Source: Palsa-504 sp963808615 (GTDB lineage: Bacteria; Actinomycetota; Actinomycetes; Streptosporangiales; Streptosporangiaceae). From it: a stretch of 64,000 nucleotides of DNA. Below, piece by piece: positions 16,773-25,880 of the stretch. The stretch's first letter is position 1; the number at the start of each line of letters is the position of its first letter. The stretch covers positions 124,001 to 188,000 of the forward strand of contig CAWEGV010000002.1 in the NCBI GenBank assembly GCA_963808615.1, in the 5' to 3' direction. The position numbers and the translations under genes are program-made. A model generated the notes under the pieces. The model worked only from the letters and a program-made list of their open reading frames with translations, ran no database searches and had not been told where the DNA came from.

Positions 16773-18479
16773 TCAGCCGAACACGTACTCACCCGGGGCG
16801 TCGCCGATGGCCCGGTGCCGCCTGCCGCCCATCGCGGGCGGCTTTATGCGTTCGCCGGCCCGATCGTCGGCCCACGTCGTCCAGTCCTCCCACCACGACC
16901 CGCGGTGCTTACTGTTTGCCTCGCGCCAGGCCTCGGGGCGGGGCCCGGCGTAGTCGGCCGCCTCGTACCAGGCCTTCGGCCCGGGCGGGTTGACGATGCC
17001 GGCGATGTGGCCGCCGCTGGACAGCACGTAACGTACGTTGCCGCCCATCAGGCCGCCGGTCTTGTACGACCCGTGCCAGGGCACGATGTGGTCGTTGATC
17101 GCGCCGACCACGTACGTGTCGTTCCGCACGTCGGACAGCGATAGCCGCTGGCCGGCCAGCTCAAGCTCGCCGCGGGCCAGCTCATTGCGCATGTAGAGGG
17201 ACCGCAGGTAGAACGAGTGCATGGCGGCGGGCATCCGGGTGCTGTCGCCGTTCCAGGCCAGGATGTCGAACGCGGGAGGGTCCTGGCCCATCAGCCAGCT
17301 CGACACCACGTAATTGAAGATGAGGTCGTTGGCGCGCAGGATGTCGAACGTGCCCGCCATCTGGCTGCCCTCGAGCACTCCCGTGGCCGCCATCTGCCGC
17401 TCCAGCCGGGCCACCGTCTTCTCGTCGGCGAAGGTCCCGAGCACACCGGGCTCGCTGTAGTCCAGCAAGGTGTTGAGCAGCGTGATGGAGCCGATCCGGT
17501 CGTCGCCCTTCTCGGTCAGGTACGCCGCCAGCATCGCGGTCAGCGCGCCGCCCAGGCACAGCCCGATGATGTCGATCTTCGGCGCGCCGGTGATCTCGCC
17601 GATAACATCCAGCGCTTCCCGCGGGCCGTGGATCAGGTAGTCGTCCAGGGTCACGCCGCTCATCGAGGGGTCCGGGTTGCGGTAGGAGATCGCGAACACC
17701 GTACGCTCGTGCTGGACCGCCCACTCCAGGAAGCTGCGGCCCGGGGCCAGGTCCATCACGTAGTACTTATTGATCCACGGCGGGCTGGCCAGCACCGGGA
17801 CCGCGCGGACCTGCTCGGTCTGCGGCGCGTACTGGATGAGCTCCATCAGGTCGTTCTTGAACACGATCTTGCCGGGGGTGGCGGCGAGATTCTCCCCGAC
17901 CCGGAACGGCCGGGTGTCCACCTGGCGCGGCCGGCCGCCGTTGGTGAGCAGGTCGCTGACGAAGTTCCTGGTCCCGCGGGCCAGGCTGGCCCCGCCGGTC
18001 TCCAGCACCCGCTTGAGCGCGGCCGGGTTCGTGAACAGGAAGTTCGTCGGCGCGAGCGCGTCCAGCAGGAAGCCCGTCGCGAGGGTGGCCTTGGCGTCGT
18101 CGACCGAGTCGCCCGCCCCGGCCGCGAGCAGGTCGTGCGCCAGTTGCGACGCGGCCAGGTAGCCCTGCCGTACGGCGAAGAACGCCGGGTTCTCGGTCCA
18201 CGTCGGGTCCGCGAATCGCTTGTCCGAATCCGGCACGTGTACCGGCGGCTTCAGGTCCCTGCCCAGCCAGCGGGCCGTGGCCACCGGGCCGGCCAGCGCC
18301 ACGCTGGCCCAGAAGCGCGTTGTCGCGACCGCCGTGGGACCCGGCTGCAGGGCAGCGCGTCCCAGCACCGCCAGCGTGGCCTGGGCCAGGCCCGCAGAAT
18401 CCACCGAGGCCAGCATGTCCGCCTCGGGTCCCAGCACTGCCGCCGCCGACTCGGCCGCCTGCCACGCCGTCTCGGTCAT
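16773..18479 (-). CDS. phaC: Poly(3-hydroxyalkanoate) synthase
   Basis: 568 residues, close to class I PhaC length. The lipase-like box GLCLGG (residues 306-311) places the catalytic Cys at 308; the Asp (GAINDHIVPWHGSY) and His (SSGGHIAGIVNPP) of the triad are present, as is the NKYYVMDLAPGRSFLEW block. It polymerises (R)-3-hydroxyacyl-CoA on granule surfaces. GGAGGG precedes the ATG. First gene of a phaC-phaB operon. A truncated second copy lies at 57988-59509. Confidence 0.95.
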   Translation of the reverse strand: MTETAWQAAESAAAVLGPEADMLASVDSAGLAQATLAVLGRAALQPGPTAVATTRFWASVALAGPVATARWLGRDLKPPVHVPDSDKRFADPTWTENPAFFAVRQGYLAASQLAHDLLAAGAGDSVDDAKATLATGFLLDALAPTNFLFTNPAALKRVLETGGASLARGTRNFVSDLLTNGGRPRQVDTRPFRVGENLAATPGKIVFKNDLMELIQYAPQTEQVRAVPVLASPPWINKYYVMDLAPGRSFLEWAVQHERTVFAISYRNPDPSMSGVTLDDYLIHGPREALDVIGEITGAPKIDIIGLCLGGALTAMLAAYLTEKGDDRIGSITLLNTLLDYSEPGVLGTFADEKTVARLERQMAATGVLEGSQMAGTFDILRANDLIFNYVVSSWLMGQDPPAFDILAWNGDSTRMPAAMHSFYLRSLYMRNELARGELELAGQRLSLSDVRNDTYVVGAINDHIVPWHGSYKTGGLMGGNVRYVLSSGGHIAGIVNPPGPKAWYEAADYAGPRPEAWREANSKHRGSWWEDWTTWADDRAGERIKPPAMGGRRHRAIGDAPGEYVFG

Positions 18480-18594
18480 ATCGTGCCCTCCGGAGTCCGC
18501 CTGCGCCTCCGACGCTACTGGCCGCCGGCACCTGCGTAAAGCTGACCGCCAGCCCGGCGGCGTGAATGTACCACAGGCCCCGCCCCCGCGGGAG

Positions 18595-19257
18595 TCATCC
18601 GCGGGCCGACCCGAGCGGGCTGCCCGCGGAGGCCAGGTTGAGGAAGGCCGCCGCGCTCCGGAACGTCTCGCCCACGGCCCGGCCCGCGAGATGGGCCTGG
18701 TACTCCCGGTACCTGGTCATCTCCCATTCCTGCCCGCGGGCCGGCAGGCCCGCGAGCACGGGTTCGGGCAGCGAGCGCCAGGTCCAGCCCGCGACGGGCC
18801 CGGCATCCGGGTGGTCCGGGTCCGGCTCCGGCCGGATGAAATCGGCGTGGTCGGCGTGGTAGCCCATCCAGTTCCGCACGAAGCGCAGCCCGCCGAACGT
18901 CCCTTCGACGCACAGGCGCTCCTGCGGGCCGCGGCGGGCCAGGACCGCGTCGTAGGCGTCCGGGTGGTAGCGCACCAGGGTGGCATCGACCATGGTGATC
19001 CACCACACGGCCTCGCTGATGACCGCGAAGGCGTGCGGCTGGTCCAGGCGCCCGGCCCGCAGCAGCCGGTCGATGGCATCCTGCATGGCCGTGATGGTCC
19101 AGCCGAGCGCGCCGGCCGCGGTCGGCGGATCCCCGACGTGCTGGCGGTTCCACGTCACCCGGCACCGGGCCGAGCAGAACCGGGCGTGCTCGCGCCGCGG
19201 CACGAACGAGGTGCCGCACTGCTCGCAGTTCCGGGTGTCGATCACGGCATTCACCAT
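18595..19257 (-). CDS. Zinc-ribbon-headed hypothetical protein
   Basis: 220 residues. The N-terminus has a zinc-finger-like C-x2-C ... C-x3-C set (CEQCGTSFVPRREHARFCSARC) as seen in small DNA- or RNA-binding ribbons. The rest is an uncharacterised domain with many Trp and His (AVWWITMVDATLVRYHPDAY, then FVRNWMGYHADH). No family is recognised with certainty. There is no Shine-Dalgarno, but TAACAT five bases before the ATG fits a -10 for a leaderless transcript. A perfect palindrome overlaps that site. Confidence 0.75.
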   Translation of the reverse strand: MVNAVIDTRNCEQCGTSFVPRREHARFCSARCRVTWNRQHVGDPPTAAGALGWTITAMQDAIDRLLRAGRLDQPHAFAVISEAVWWITMVDATLVRYHPDAYDAVLARRGPQERLCVEGTFGGLRFVRNWMGYHADHADFIRPEPDPDHPDAGPVAGWTWRSLPEPVLAGLPARGQEWEMTRYREYQAHLAGRAVGETFRSAAAFLNLASAGSPLGSARG

Positions 19258-19263
19258 GGCCCA

Positions 19264-19277
19264 TGTTACGCGTAACA
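19264..19277. promoter_or_regulatory. Perfect 14-bp palindrome at a promoter
   Basis: TGTTACGCGTAACA, its own reverse complement, seven bases upstream of the zinc-ribbon protein's start codon and overlapping the presumed -10 hexamer TAACAT. Probably a repressor site. Confidence 0.6.
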
Positions 19278-19308
19278 GCCGCCCCCGGCCCCGGGGTCAC
19301 GGCACCGG

Positions 19309-19396
19309 CCGCGCCCGCGCGCGTGCGGGCCGAGGGTAACGCAGGCATCCCAGGTATCGGCATCGAACGCCGCGCCCGCGCGCGTGCGGGCCGAGG
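19309..19396. repeat. 27-bp direct repeat in a gene-poor gap
   Basis: Near-perfect GC-rich copies at 19309-19335 and 19370-19396, 61 bases apart. They lie in the 363-base gap 19278-19640, in which I see no gene, between the zinc-ribbon gene and the SnoaL-like gene. Confidence 0.7.
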
Positions 19397-19640
19397 CCGC
19401 AAACGGCTTGCCGAAATGCCCCGACTGGCCGGACAATAGCGCCGATGCGACCCTTCGGTTGAATCTGAGCCCCTGGCGCCCCCGCCCGGGCCGTCGGCGT
19501 GTCATGCCAGCGGCCCGTCTGGCCTGCGCTCTGGCCTCGGCGAGCCGACCGCGAGCCTGCTCCGGCGCGTGCGCCTCCCGGCGGCCGGGGCCGTCAGGCC
19601 CCTCGGCCGGGTATCCCAGGTTCCCAGGAAGAGGCTGGCC

Positions 19641-20039
19641 ATGTCCGAGCAGAACGAGTCGGTGGTCCGCGCGGCCTACGACGCATACGGCCGCGGCGAC
19701 CTGGCCGGGATGCTGGAGATCATCGATCCCGGCCTGGAGTGGACCTATCTCGATCCCAGCCTGCCCGATCCCGAACCGCAGACCTGCCATGGCCGCGATG
19801 AGCTGCGGTGGGCGTTGCAGCGCCAGGCCGAGCAGGGCCTGCGTTCAGAAGTCACCGAACTCGCCTCCAGCGGCGACAAGGTCATGGTCGTGCTCCGCAC
19901 GCCGGGCGTCGACCGGCACCGCATGCGACCGGCCGACGACCAGAACTTCCTGGTCCTGACGCTCCGGCAGGGACGGGTTGTCGCCATGCGGGCGTGCCGG
20001 GACCGGGCGGAGGCACGAGCGGTCGCGGGCCTGGGGTAG
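19641..20039 (+). CDS. SnoaL-like / NTF2-fold protein
   Basis: 132 residues from the ATG after GGAAGAGGCTGGCC. The start NESVVRAAYDAYGRGDLAGMLEIIDPGLEW is typical of SnoaL-like polyketide cyclase or ketosteroid-isomerase-fold proteins. A conserved Arg/Asp pair in the usual pocket positions is plausible but the catalytic set cannot be assigned, so the function is open (isomerase, hydrolase or binding). It stands alone, upstream of the ArsR-controlled operon and separated from it by that operon's promoter. Confidence 0.85.
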   Translation: MSEQNESVVRAAYDAYGRGDLAGMLEIIDPGLEWTYLDPSLPDPEPQTCHGRDELRWALQRQAEQGLRSEVTELASSGDKVMVVLRTPGVDRHRMRPADDQNFLVLTLRQGRVVAMRACRDRAEARAVAGLG

Positions 20040-20081
20040 AACTCGCGGCGCACCACTCCTGCCACTGAGCGCAGCGTACCG

Positions 20082-20127
20082 TTGACGCAACCGATCGGTT
20101 GCCATATTATAGCAACCGATCGATTGC
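20082..20127 (+). promoter_or_regulatory. Promoter with two ArsR-type operators
   Basis: A -35 TTGACG (20082-20087) and a -10 TATTAT (20105-20110) are separated by exactly 17 bases. Palindromes GCAACCGATCGGTTGC (20087-20102, perfect) and GCAACCGATCGATTGC (20112-20127, one mismatch) overlap the spacer and the start point, 25 bases centre to centre. Binding by the ArsR protein encoded in the operon would block RNA polymerase. Confidence 0.85.
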
Positions 20128-20145
20128 TACTTGTTGGAGGCCGTC

Positions 20146-20576
20146 ATGGGTTTTCCTGATCGCATCGAGCGGACCGTCGAGGTCGCCCACCCGCCGGCCA
20201 AGGTATGGGCGGCGCTCACCACGGCCGAGGGCCTGGCCGCCTGGTTCGGCGACGAGGCCAGCATCGACCTGCGTCCCGGCGGGTCAGCCCGGATGAGGTG
20301 GTCCGGCGGGCCCACGGTCGACATGCGGGTGGAACGGGTGGACGAGCCGGAGGTGTTCGGCTTCACCTGGCCGATCTACGGGCTGCCCGAGGGCGATCCG
20401 CGCCGGACCTATGTCGAGTTCACGCTCGAGCGGCCGGCCCGGGCACCCGGCTGACGGTGACCGAAACCGGGTTCGCCCAGCTGCCGGAGGACGCCTACCG
20501 CAAGGCGTACGACGGCAACACCCAGGGGTGGGCCAGCGAGCTGGCCGAACTGGTCGTTCACCTCGATGCCGCGTGA
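20146..20576 (+). pseudogene. SRPBCC (AHSA1-like) protein, frameshifted
   Basis: Starts at the ATG after TTGGAGG. The N-terminal two-thirds (RIERTVEVAHPPAKVWAALT, then FGFTWPIYG and YVEFTLERPA) read in one frame to a stop at 20454. The remainder (GTRLTVTETGFAQLPED, then WASELAELVVHLDAA) reads in another frame to 20576. A missing base near 20440 explains both and would restore a 143-residue protein. The stop overlaps the arsR start. Pairing of SRPBCC and ArsR genes is common in actinobacteria. Either a recent mutation or a sequence error. Confidence 0.85.
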
Positions 20577-20952
20577 GATCACCGCGCTCGCCGAACCTGA
20601 CATCGAGGCGACCGCCGAGCAGGTCTTCACCGCCCTGGCGGACCCGACCCGGCGGGCCATCCTGGCCGCGCTGGCCTCGGGCGGCCCGGCCACGGCCACC
20701 GACCTGGCGGGCCGGCTGCCGATCACCCGGCAGGCGATCGCCAAGCACCTGGCGCTGCTGGCCCAGGCCGGCCTGGTCAGGCCGGAACCGGGGGAGCGGC
20801 GCCGGGTCCGCTACCGGCTGCGCTCCGTGCCGATGCAGGTGGCGCAGCAGTTCCTGGCCGCGCTGGCCCGCGACTGGGACGGTCCGCTCGGCGCACTGAA
20901 GGACCACCTCGACCGGTCTGCCCGCGGGCAGGCGAAACCAGATGAAAGGTGA
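20566..20952 (+). CDS. ArsR family transcriptional regulator
   Basis: 128 residues. The winged helix-turn-helix is plain: ALADPTRRAILAALASG, then TDLAGRLPITRQAIAKHLALL and a wing at GERRRVRYRL. No metal-binding cysteines are present, so it is of the non-metal, SRPBCC-associated subgroup. It overlaps the genes on both sides (SRPBCC stop, DUF899 start), so all three are co-expressed. It probably represses its own operon through the two palindromes at 20087-20127. Confidence 0.93.
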   Translation: MPREITALAEPDIEATAEQVFTALADPTRRAILAALASGGPATATDLAGRLPITRQAIAKHLALLAQAGLVRPEPGERRRVRYRLRSVPMQVAQQFLAALARDWDGPLGALKDHLDRSARGQAKPDER

Positions 20953-21644
20953 ACACCACGATGAAAACGCCCCCGATCGTCTCAGCGCAGGAGTGGGAGG
21001 AAGCGCGCCAGCAGCTGCTGGTGAAGGAGAAGGAGCTGACCCGCGCCAGGGATGCGCTGGCCGCCAAGCGCCGGCGGATGCCGTGGCTGGCGGTGGAAAA
21101 GGACTACGTATTCGATGGACCAGAGGGTAAGGCGAGTCTGCTCGACCTGTTCGACGGCCGTCGTCAGCTGATCGTCTACCGCGCCTTCTTCGAGCCCGGG
21201 GTCTACGGCTGGCCCGACCACGCGTGCCCAGGCTGTTCGCTGATGGCCGATCAGGTCGCCCACCTCGCCCATCTGAACGCCCGGGACACCACGCTGGTCT
21301 ACGCCTCGCGCGCGCCCCAGCCGGACATCGCGCGCCTGAAGGCGCGGATGGGCTGGGCGATTCCCTGGTACACCATGACCGACGAGTTCGACACCGACTT
21401 CGGTGTGGACGAATGGCACGGCACGAACGCGTTCATCCGCGATGGCGACCGGGCGTTCCGTACCTACTTCCTCAACAACCGCGGCGACGAGGCGCTGGGG
21501 AGCACCTGGAGCTTCCTGGACATGACCGCTCTCGGACGGCAGGAGGAGTGGGAGGACTCGCCCGAGGGCTATCCCCAGACCCCGCCGTACCAGTGGTGGA
21601 GGTGGCACGACGCGTACAACGGCGCCGAGCCGGCCCGGGGGTGA
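20949..21644 (+). CDS. DUF899 thioredoxin-like protein
   Basis: 231 residues from the GTG overlapping the arsR stop. Family hallmarks: PPIVSAQEWEEARQQLLVKE at the N-terminus, MPWLAVEKDYVFDGPEG, HACPGCSLMAD with a CxxC pair, and WSFLDMTALGRQEEWEDSPEG. DUF899 proteins share the thioredoxin/AhpC fold and are thought to act in redox or detoxification reactions; the substrate is unknown. It is the last gene of the ArsR operon. Confidence 0.92.
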   Translation: MNTTMKTPPIVSAQEWEEARQQLLVKEKELTRARDALAAKRRRMPWLAVEKDYVFDGPEGKASLLDLFDGRRQLIVYRAFFEPGVYGWPDHACPGCSLMADQVAHLAHLNARDTTLVYASRAPQPDIARLKARMGWAIPWYTMTDEFDTDFGVDEWHGTNAFIRDGDRAFRTYFLNNRGDEALGSTWSFLDMTALGRQEEWEDSPEGYPQTPPYQWWRWHDAYNGAEPARG

Positions 21645-21660
21645 CCGGCCAGACTCGCGG

Positions 21661-22830
21661 TCACGCGTCCCGGGTCATCATCCGCCAGGCCCCGATGACG
21701 GACCAGCCGACGATCCAGCCGACGATGACGGCGATCATGGCCCAGGTCGGCATGGGCGGAATGCCCAGCACTGCCCGCCCGCCGAACAGTACGTGTCCCG
21801 GGCCCGGGCCCGGGCCTCCGGCGCCCGCCGCCCCCAGCCCGGCCGGCCGGAGCTGGTCCAGGGCGATGCCGACGACCAGCCGCTGGCCGTCCAGGAAGTA
21901 GGGGATCGCGACTCTAGCGAGGATGGGGGTCACGATGATCTCCAGCGCGATCATCAAGATCGTGGCCACCGTACGCTGCCCCAGCAGGGAGCCGAGCCCG
22001 AGGCCGACCAAGAACGCGACCCCGATCACGAGCTCGAGCCACAGCCCGATCTTGATCATCTCGTTGATCGCCGGGTTCTCCTGGGTGAGCTCATCGGCGG
22101 TGTAGTTGCCGTAGATCGCGGCGGAGTGCTGTTCGACGAAGGCGGGGGTCACAGCCGCGGTGGTGCATGGACCGGATTGACCGGATTGGGGGCCCGGACC
22201 GCATTGGAAGACAGCCGCCTCCTGCTGCGGGTGTTGCACGAGCCAGGTCGCCAGCTGCGCCTGGTCAAGGCCGGCCGGGACGGACCCGCTGTTGATGGCG
22301 ATCGTGGTCGGCTGCGGGGTGCCCGCGTAGCTCGTCACCAGGCAGACCATCGCGAACGCCACCCCGACCAGCGGCACGACGATCGCCAGGCCCGAGGGGA
22401 TCCGCGCGAGATACAGCGCCAGACGTGACCGGCCGGTGACCACGAGGTGGCGGAACATGCCGTCGGTGAGGTCCGTGGTCCCGGCCGCGGTGCCCAGCGT
22501 GGCCGCGGCGATGAAACCGAACTCGGCCATCGCGTTCACCAGGCCGGAGAAGATGCTGGGACTGCCCGCGGGCCCGTAAGTCTTCGGGTCAACCGCGTGG
22601 AACAGCAGCCGCAGGCCCAGCACGAGAACGGGCAGCGCCATCGTCAGGATGACGAGGGCCACCATGAGGCCACGTCGCTTCCTTAGCTCGAGAAACTTGG
22701 TCTCGATAAGCCCCCAGGTGGGCATCCACGAGCCGAGACGACGCAGGATCGCGTTTCCTGCGCGATCGTTCCCGGGGGACGATCCGCCCGCGGACGTCGA
22801 CAGGCCCGCGGCCGCTGAGACCTCGGTCAT
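21661..22830 (-). CDS. ABC transporter permease
   Basis: 389 residues with about six hydrophobic segments: one near residues 57-75, several between 100 and 180, and more from 265 on. A long extracellular loop at about 190-265 contains two Cys (FQCGPGPQSGQSGPC). Architecture fits ABC-2-type exporters. Its ATG overlaps the stop of the ATPase gene upstream (ATGA), so the two form one exporter operon. Substrate unknown. The C-terminus has a Gly/Pro-rich loop before the final helix. Confidence 0.88.
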   Translation of the reverse strand: MTEVSAAAGLSTSAGGSSPGNDRAGNAILRRLGSWMPTWGLIETKFLELRKRRGLMVALVILTMALPVLVLGLRLLFHAVDPKTYGPAGSPSIFSGLVNAMAEFGFIAAATLGTAAGTTDLTDGMFRHLVVTGRSRLALYLARIPSGLAIVVPLVGVAFAMVCLVTSYAGTPQPTTIAINSGSVPAGLDQAQLATWLVQHPQQEAAVFQCGPGPQSGQSGPCTTAAVTPAFVEQHSAAIYGNYTADELTQENPAINEMIKIGLWLELVIGVAFLVGLGLGSLLGQRTVATILMIALEIIVTPILARVAIPYFLDGQRLVVGIALDQLRPAGLGAAGAGGPGPGPGHVLFGGRAVLGIPPMPTWAMIAVIVGWIVGWSVIGAWRMMTRDA

Positions 22831-24203
22831 GGCTTATCCCCCAGTCGGCTCGTCACGGACAAGAACCAGTCCTCCAGAGATGTCCTGACCTCCTGCAGGC
22901 CGTACACCGAAATGCCGCTTCCGACCAGCCGCCGGTTAATCTCCGCCACGCTCTCGCGCGGGGCTCCGGTCGGCAGGGTCACGGTCAGCCCCGCCTCGGC
23001 GATGGTCGTGCCCGCCGCGATTCCGGCCTGCTCGATGACCCGGGCCGCGGCCGCCGGGTCGGAACAGTCCACCCGCACGACCGTGCCGGCCCCACGCACC
23101 AGCTCGTCGATCGGGCCCTGGCGGATCACCCGCCCGCGGTCGACGATCGCCACCGCATCGCAGGTACGCTCCACCTCGTCCAGCAGGTGCGACGACAGCA
23201 TGACCGTGCGCCCCTCGCTGACCAGGGTCTGGATCGTTGTCCGCATCTCGTGCATGCCGGCCGGGTCAAGCCCGTTCATCGGCTCGTCCAGGATCAGCAA
23301 CTCCGGATCACCGAGCATGCATGCCGCCACCCCCAGCCGCTGGCGCATGCCCATGGAATACGAGGCGACCTTGTCATCGGCGCGGTCAGCGAGACCCACG
23401 CGCGTCAGCGACGGGCCGATCCGCTCGCCGGCCTCGCCTCCCCGTGCCGCGGCCAGCAGACGGAGGTTCTCCCGCCCGGTCAGATGGGTGTGAAAGCGGG
23501 GTTCGTCGACGATCGCGCCGACCCGGGCCAGGGCCCTGCCGCGCTCGGCCGGGACGGGAATCCCGAGCAAGGACATCGTGCCGCTGTTCGCCCTGGTCAG
23601 CCCGAGCAGGGTGCGGATCAGTGTCGTCTTGCCCGCGCCGTTCGGCCCGAGGTAGCCGAACGCGCACCCTCGCGGCACGAGCAACTCGACGTCGTTGACG
23701 GCGACATTCGGGCCAAATCGCTTCATGAGTCCGTGCGTCTCGACCGCCCACGCGCCGCCCGCATTCCCGAGGGTGAAGCCCGGGCGAACCATCCGCGGGA
23801 CTCGCTCGTCGGCCGCGGCCGGCCCCGGCACGGCTGCGGCCAGACGCGCATCGGCCGGCACCGGACGCTCTGCTGCCGCGACCGAACCCTCATCGACCGC
23901 CACCCGGCGGCCGGCGGGACCGTCGCTGATCCCGTCGCCGGGTGACGCCGTCCCGTGCGGCTCGGTCGGCCATGGCTCGGACTGCTCCGGGGAACGCCGC
24001 CATTCCTCGTCGCGGACCTGCGCGTCCTTCCGGTTCCTCAGGCGCACGAACCCGAAGCCCAGCGCGGCGATGACGAGCAGGATGAGGATTCCGAACCCGC
24101 CCCCGAGGTGGAAGCCTCGACCACCGGAGGCAGCGAGGATGATGTTTGGCGCGATGGCGTGCGCTGGCATCACGTCGCCTGAGGTCGTCGGCGATACAGG
24201 CAA
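22827..24203 (-). CDS. ABC transporter ATPase with N-terminal membrane anchor
   Basis: 458 residues, about 150 longer than usual. Residues 35-54 form a hydrophobic helix, followed by a charged, Ala/Pro-rich linker to about 150. The ATPase domain follows with Walker A GPNGAGKTT (186-194), a degenerate signature SMGMRQR and Walker B LLILDEPMNGLDP. The head GGGFGILILLVIAALGFGF is like a phospholipase-D-nuclease-type membrane anchor. The ATPase may thus be tethered to the membrane. An alternative start is the ATG at 24170. First gene of the exporter operon. Confidence 0.9.
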   Translation of the reverse strand: MPVSPTTSGDVMPAHAIAPNIILAASGGRGFHLGGGFGILILLVIAALGFGFVRLRNRKDAQVRDEEWRRSPEQSEPWPTEPHGTASPGDGISDGPAGRRVAVDEGSVAAAERPVPADARLAAAVPGPAAADERVPRMVRPGFTLGNAGGAWAVETHGLMKRFGPNVAVNDVELLVPRGCAFGYLGPNGAGKTTLIRTLLGLTRANSGTMSLLGIPVPAERGRALARVGAIVDEPRFHTHLTGRENLRLLAAARGGEAGERIGPSLTRVGLADRADDKVASYSMGMRQRLGVAACMLGDPELLILDEPMNGLDPAGMHEMRTTIQTLVSEGRTVMLSSHLLDEVERTCDAVAIVDRGRVIRQGPIDELVRGAGTVVRVDCSDPAAAARVIEQAGIAAGTTIAEAGLTVTLPTGAPRESVAEINRRLVGSGISVYGLQEVRTSLEDWFLSVTSRLGDKP

Positions 24204-24221
24204 GCCATCTTGCCGCAGAGC

Positions 24222-24243
24222 TGGGTGTCTTTCATGACACCCA
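24222..24243. promoter_or_regulatory. Operator-like inverted repeat upstream of ABC exporter
   Basis: TGGGTGTC and GACACCCA separated by six bases (TTTCAT), 19 bases upstream of the ABC ATPase start on the minus strand. Arms are perfect. No gene for an obvious cognate regulator is adjacent. The 263-base gap 24204-24466 holds nothing else I can name. Confidence 0.55.
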
Positions 24244-24466
24244 ATCGTGGAGCATCAGCGATCGCCCGTCGTCGCCCGCAAGGATCATTTTCGCGTCATC
24301 CTCGAGACGGATCTCCCCAATCCTTGAGGCGGACCTCGCCCCGAGTCGCGCCGGACGATGTCGCGTACATCTCCAGATGTCCCGACCCCGGGGCCGCCGC
24401 GCGATCCTCATGCCGCGCGCGAGGTCGTCGGTCCACAATTCTGGAATGCCCCTCTATTATTAGCGT

Positions 24467-25707
24467 GTGAAGGTCAACCCAGCAGGCGCTGCGCTCGATG
24501 AGCGGCAACTCGAACGGATCACCGAGCACCTCCAGACCCGCTACATCGACGCCGGGCGCATCGCCGGCTGCCAGGTCGCCGTCGCCCGCCACGGACACGT
24601 CGGCTACTTCAGGTCGTTCGGCGCCCGGGATCTCGAACGGTCCGCGCCGGTCGCGGAAGACACCATCTGGCGCATTTACTCGATGACCAAGCCGATCACC
24701 GGCGTGGCCCTGATGTCACTGTATGAGCGCGCGATGTTCCAGCTGAATGACCCGGTGACGCGCTTCATCCCGGAATGGCGCGACCTGAAGGTCCGCGAGC
24801 GTGCCGAGGACGGTTCGGAACGGCTCGTCGAGCCCCGGCGTCCCATGACAGTGCGCGACCTGATGACCCACATGTCCGGCCTCGGCTTCGCCAGCGGCGG
24901 GCCCTCCGGGAGTTGTTGTCATCCGGCCGCCTCGAAGCGGGCCTGGGTTCGCCCGGCCGGGGATACGGCCCGAACGCCACGCTGGACACCATGGTGCAGC
25001 GCTACGCCGGTTACCCTCTGGAGTTTCATCCCGGCACGCACTGGCTCTATTCGATATCGACGGACGTATGCGGGCGGCTGGTAGAGATCATTTCCTGTCA
25101 GCGCTTCGATGAATATCTGCGAGACGCCCTTTTCGAGCCGCTCGGCATGAACGACACCGGGTTCATGGTGCCCGACAGCAAGGTGGACAGGTTCGCTGCC
25201 TGCTATCGCCGCGACGCGAACAAGAAACTCGTCCTGCTCGATGATCCCCAGCGCAGCGGTTTCCGCGAGGAACCCACGTACACCTCCGGTGGCGCCGGGC
25301 TGGTCTCCACGACCACCGACTACCTGCGTTTCTGCCAGATGCTGCTCAGCGGCGGTGAACTCGACGGCGTGCGCATCCTGGGCCGGAAGACGATCGAGCT
25401 GATGACCTCCAACCACCTGCCCGGAGGGGCAGACCTGCAGTCGGTCGCTCTGCCCGGTGAGTACGGCGAGGTGGGGTTTGCCGGCATGGGCTTCGGCCTT
25501 ACCGTGGCGATCGCCATGGCCCCCACCGCCACGCAGGTCATCGGCTCGCCCGGCGAATACATGTGGGGCGGGGCGGCGTCGACGATCTTCTGGGTCGACC
25601 CAGCCGAAGACCTCACCGTGGTTTTCATGACCCAGTTCATGCCCTCCGGCACGTTCAACTTCCGCGGCCAGCTCAAAGCGCTGGTGTATCCCGCGATCGC
25701 CGACTGA
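24467..25707 (+). pseudogene. Serine hydrolase (beta-lactamase/esterase fold), frameshifted
   Basis: The N-terminal part from the GTG at 24467 contains the catalytic SMTK (Ser72-Lys75) and reads to VRDLMTHMSGLGFASGG. The continuation (LLSSGRLEAGLG, YSISTDVCGRLVEI, then MWGGAASTIFWVDPAEDL) is in another frame to 25707. One base change near 24895-24910 would restore about 413 residues, typical of EstB-like esterases and class C-like hydrolases. It is probably cytosolic, as no signal peptide is visible. Frameshift real or a sequence error. Confidence 0.88.
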
Positions 25708-25880
25708 GAAAGCTGTGTCCGGCCCCAAGAGTGCCGCGTGCAAGTTGGCTCACCGGCTAGTGCCTCGCTGGGCCGCACCGCGGACGCCTGAAGCATCAGC
25801 CGTCCGCCGCGGAAAACTGTTAAGCCGGCCCGCCGGGACCGATAACCTGCAACCGTCACGCCAGGGGAAGAGAGGCCAGC

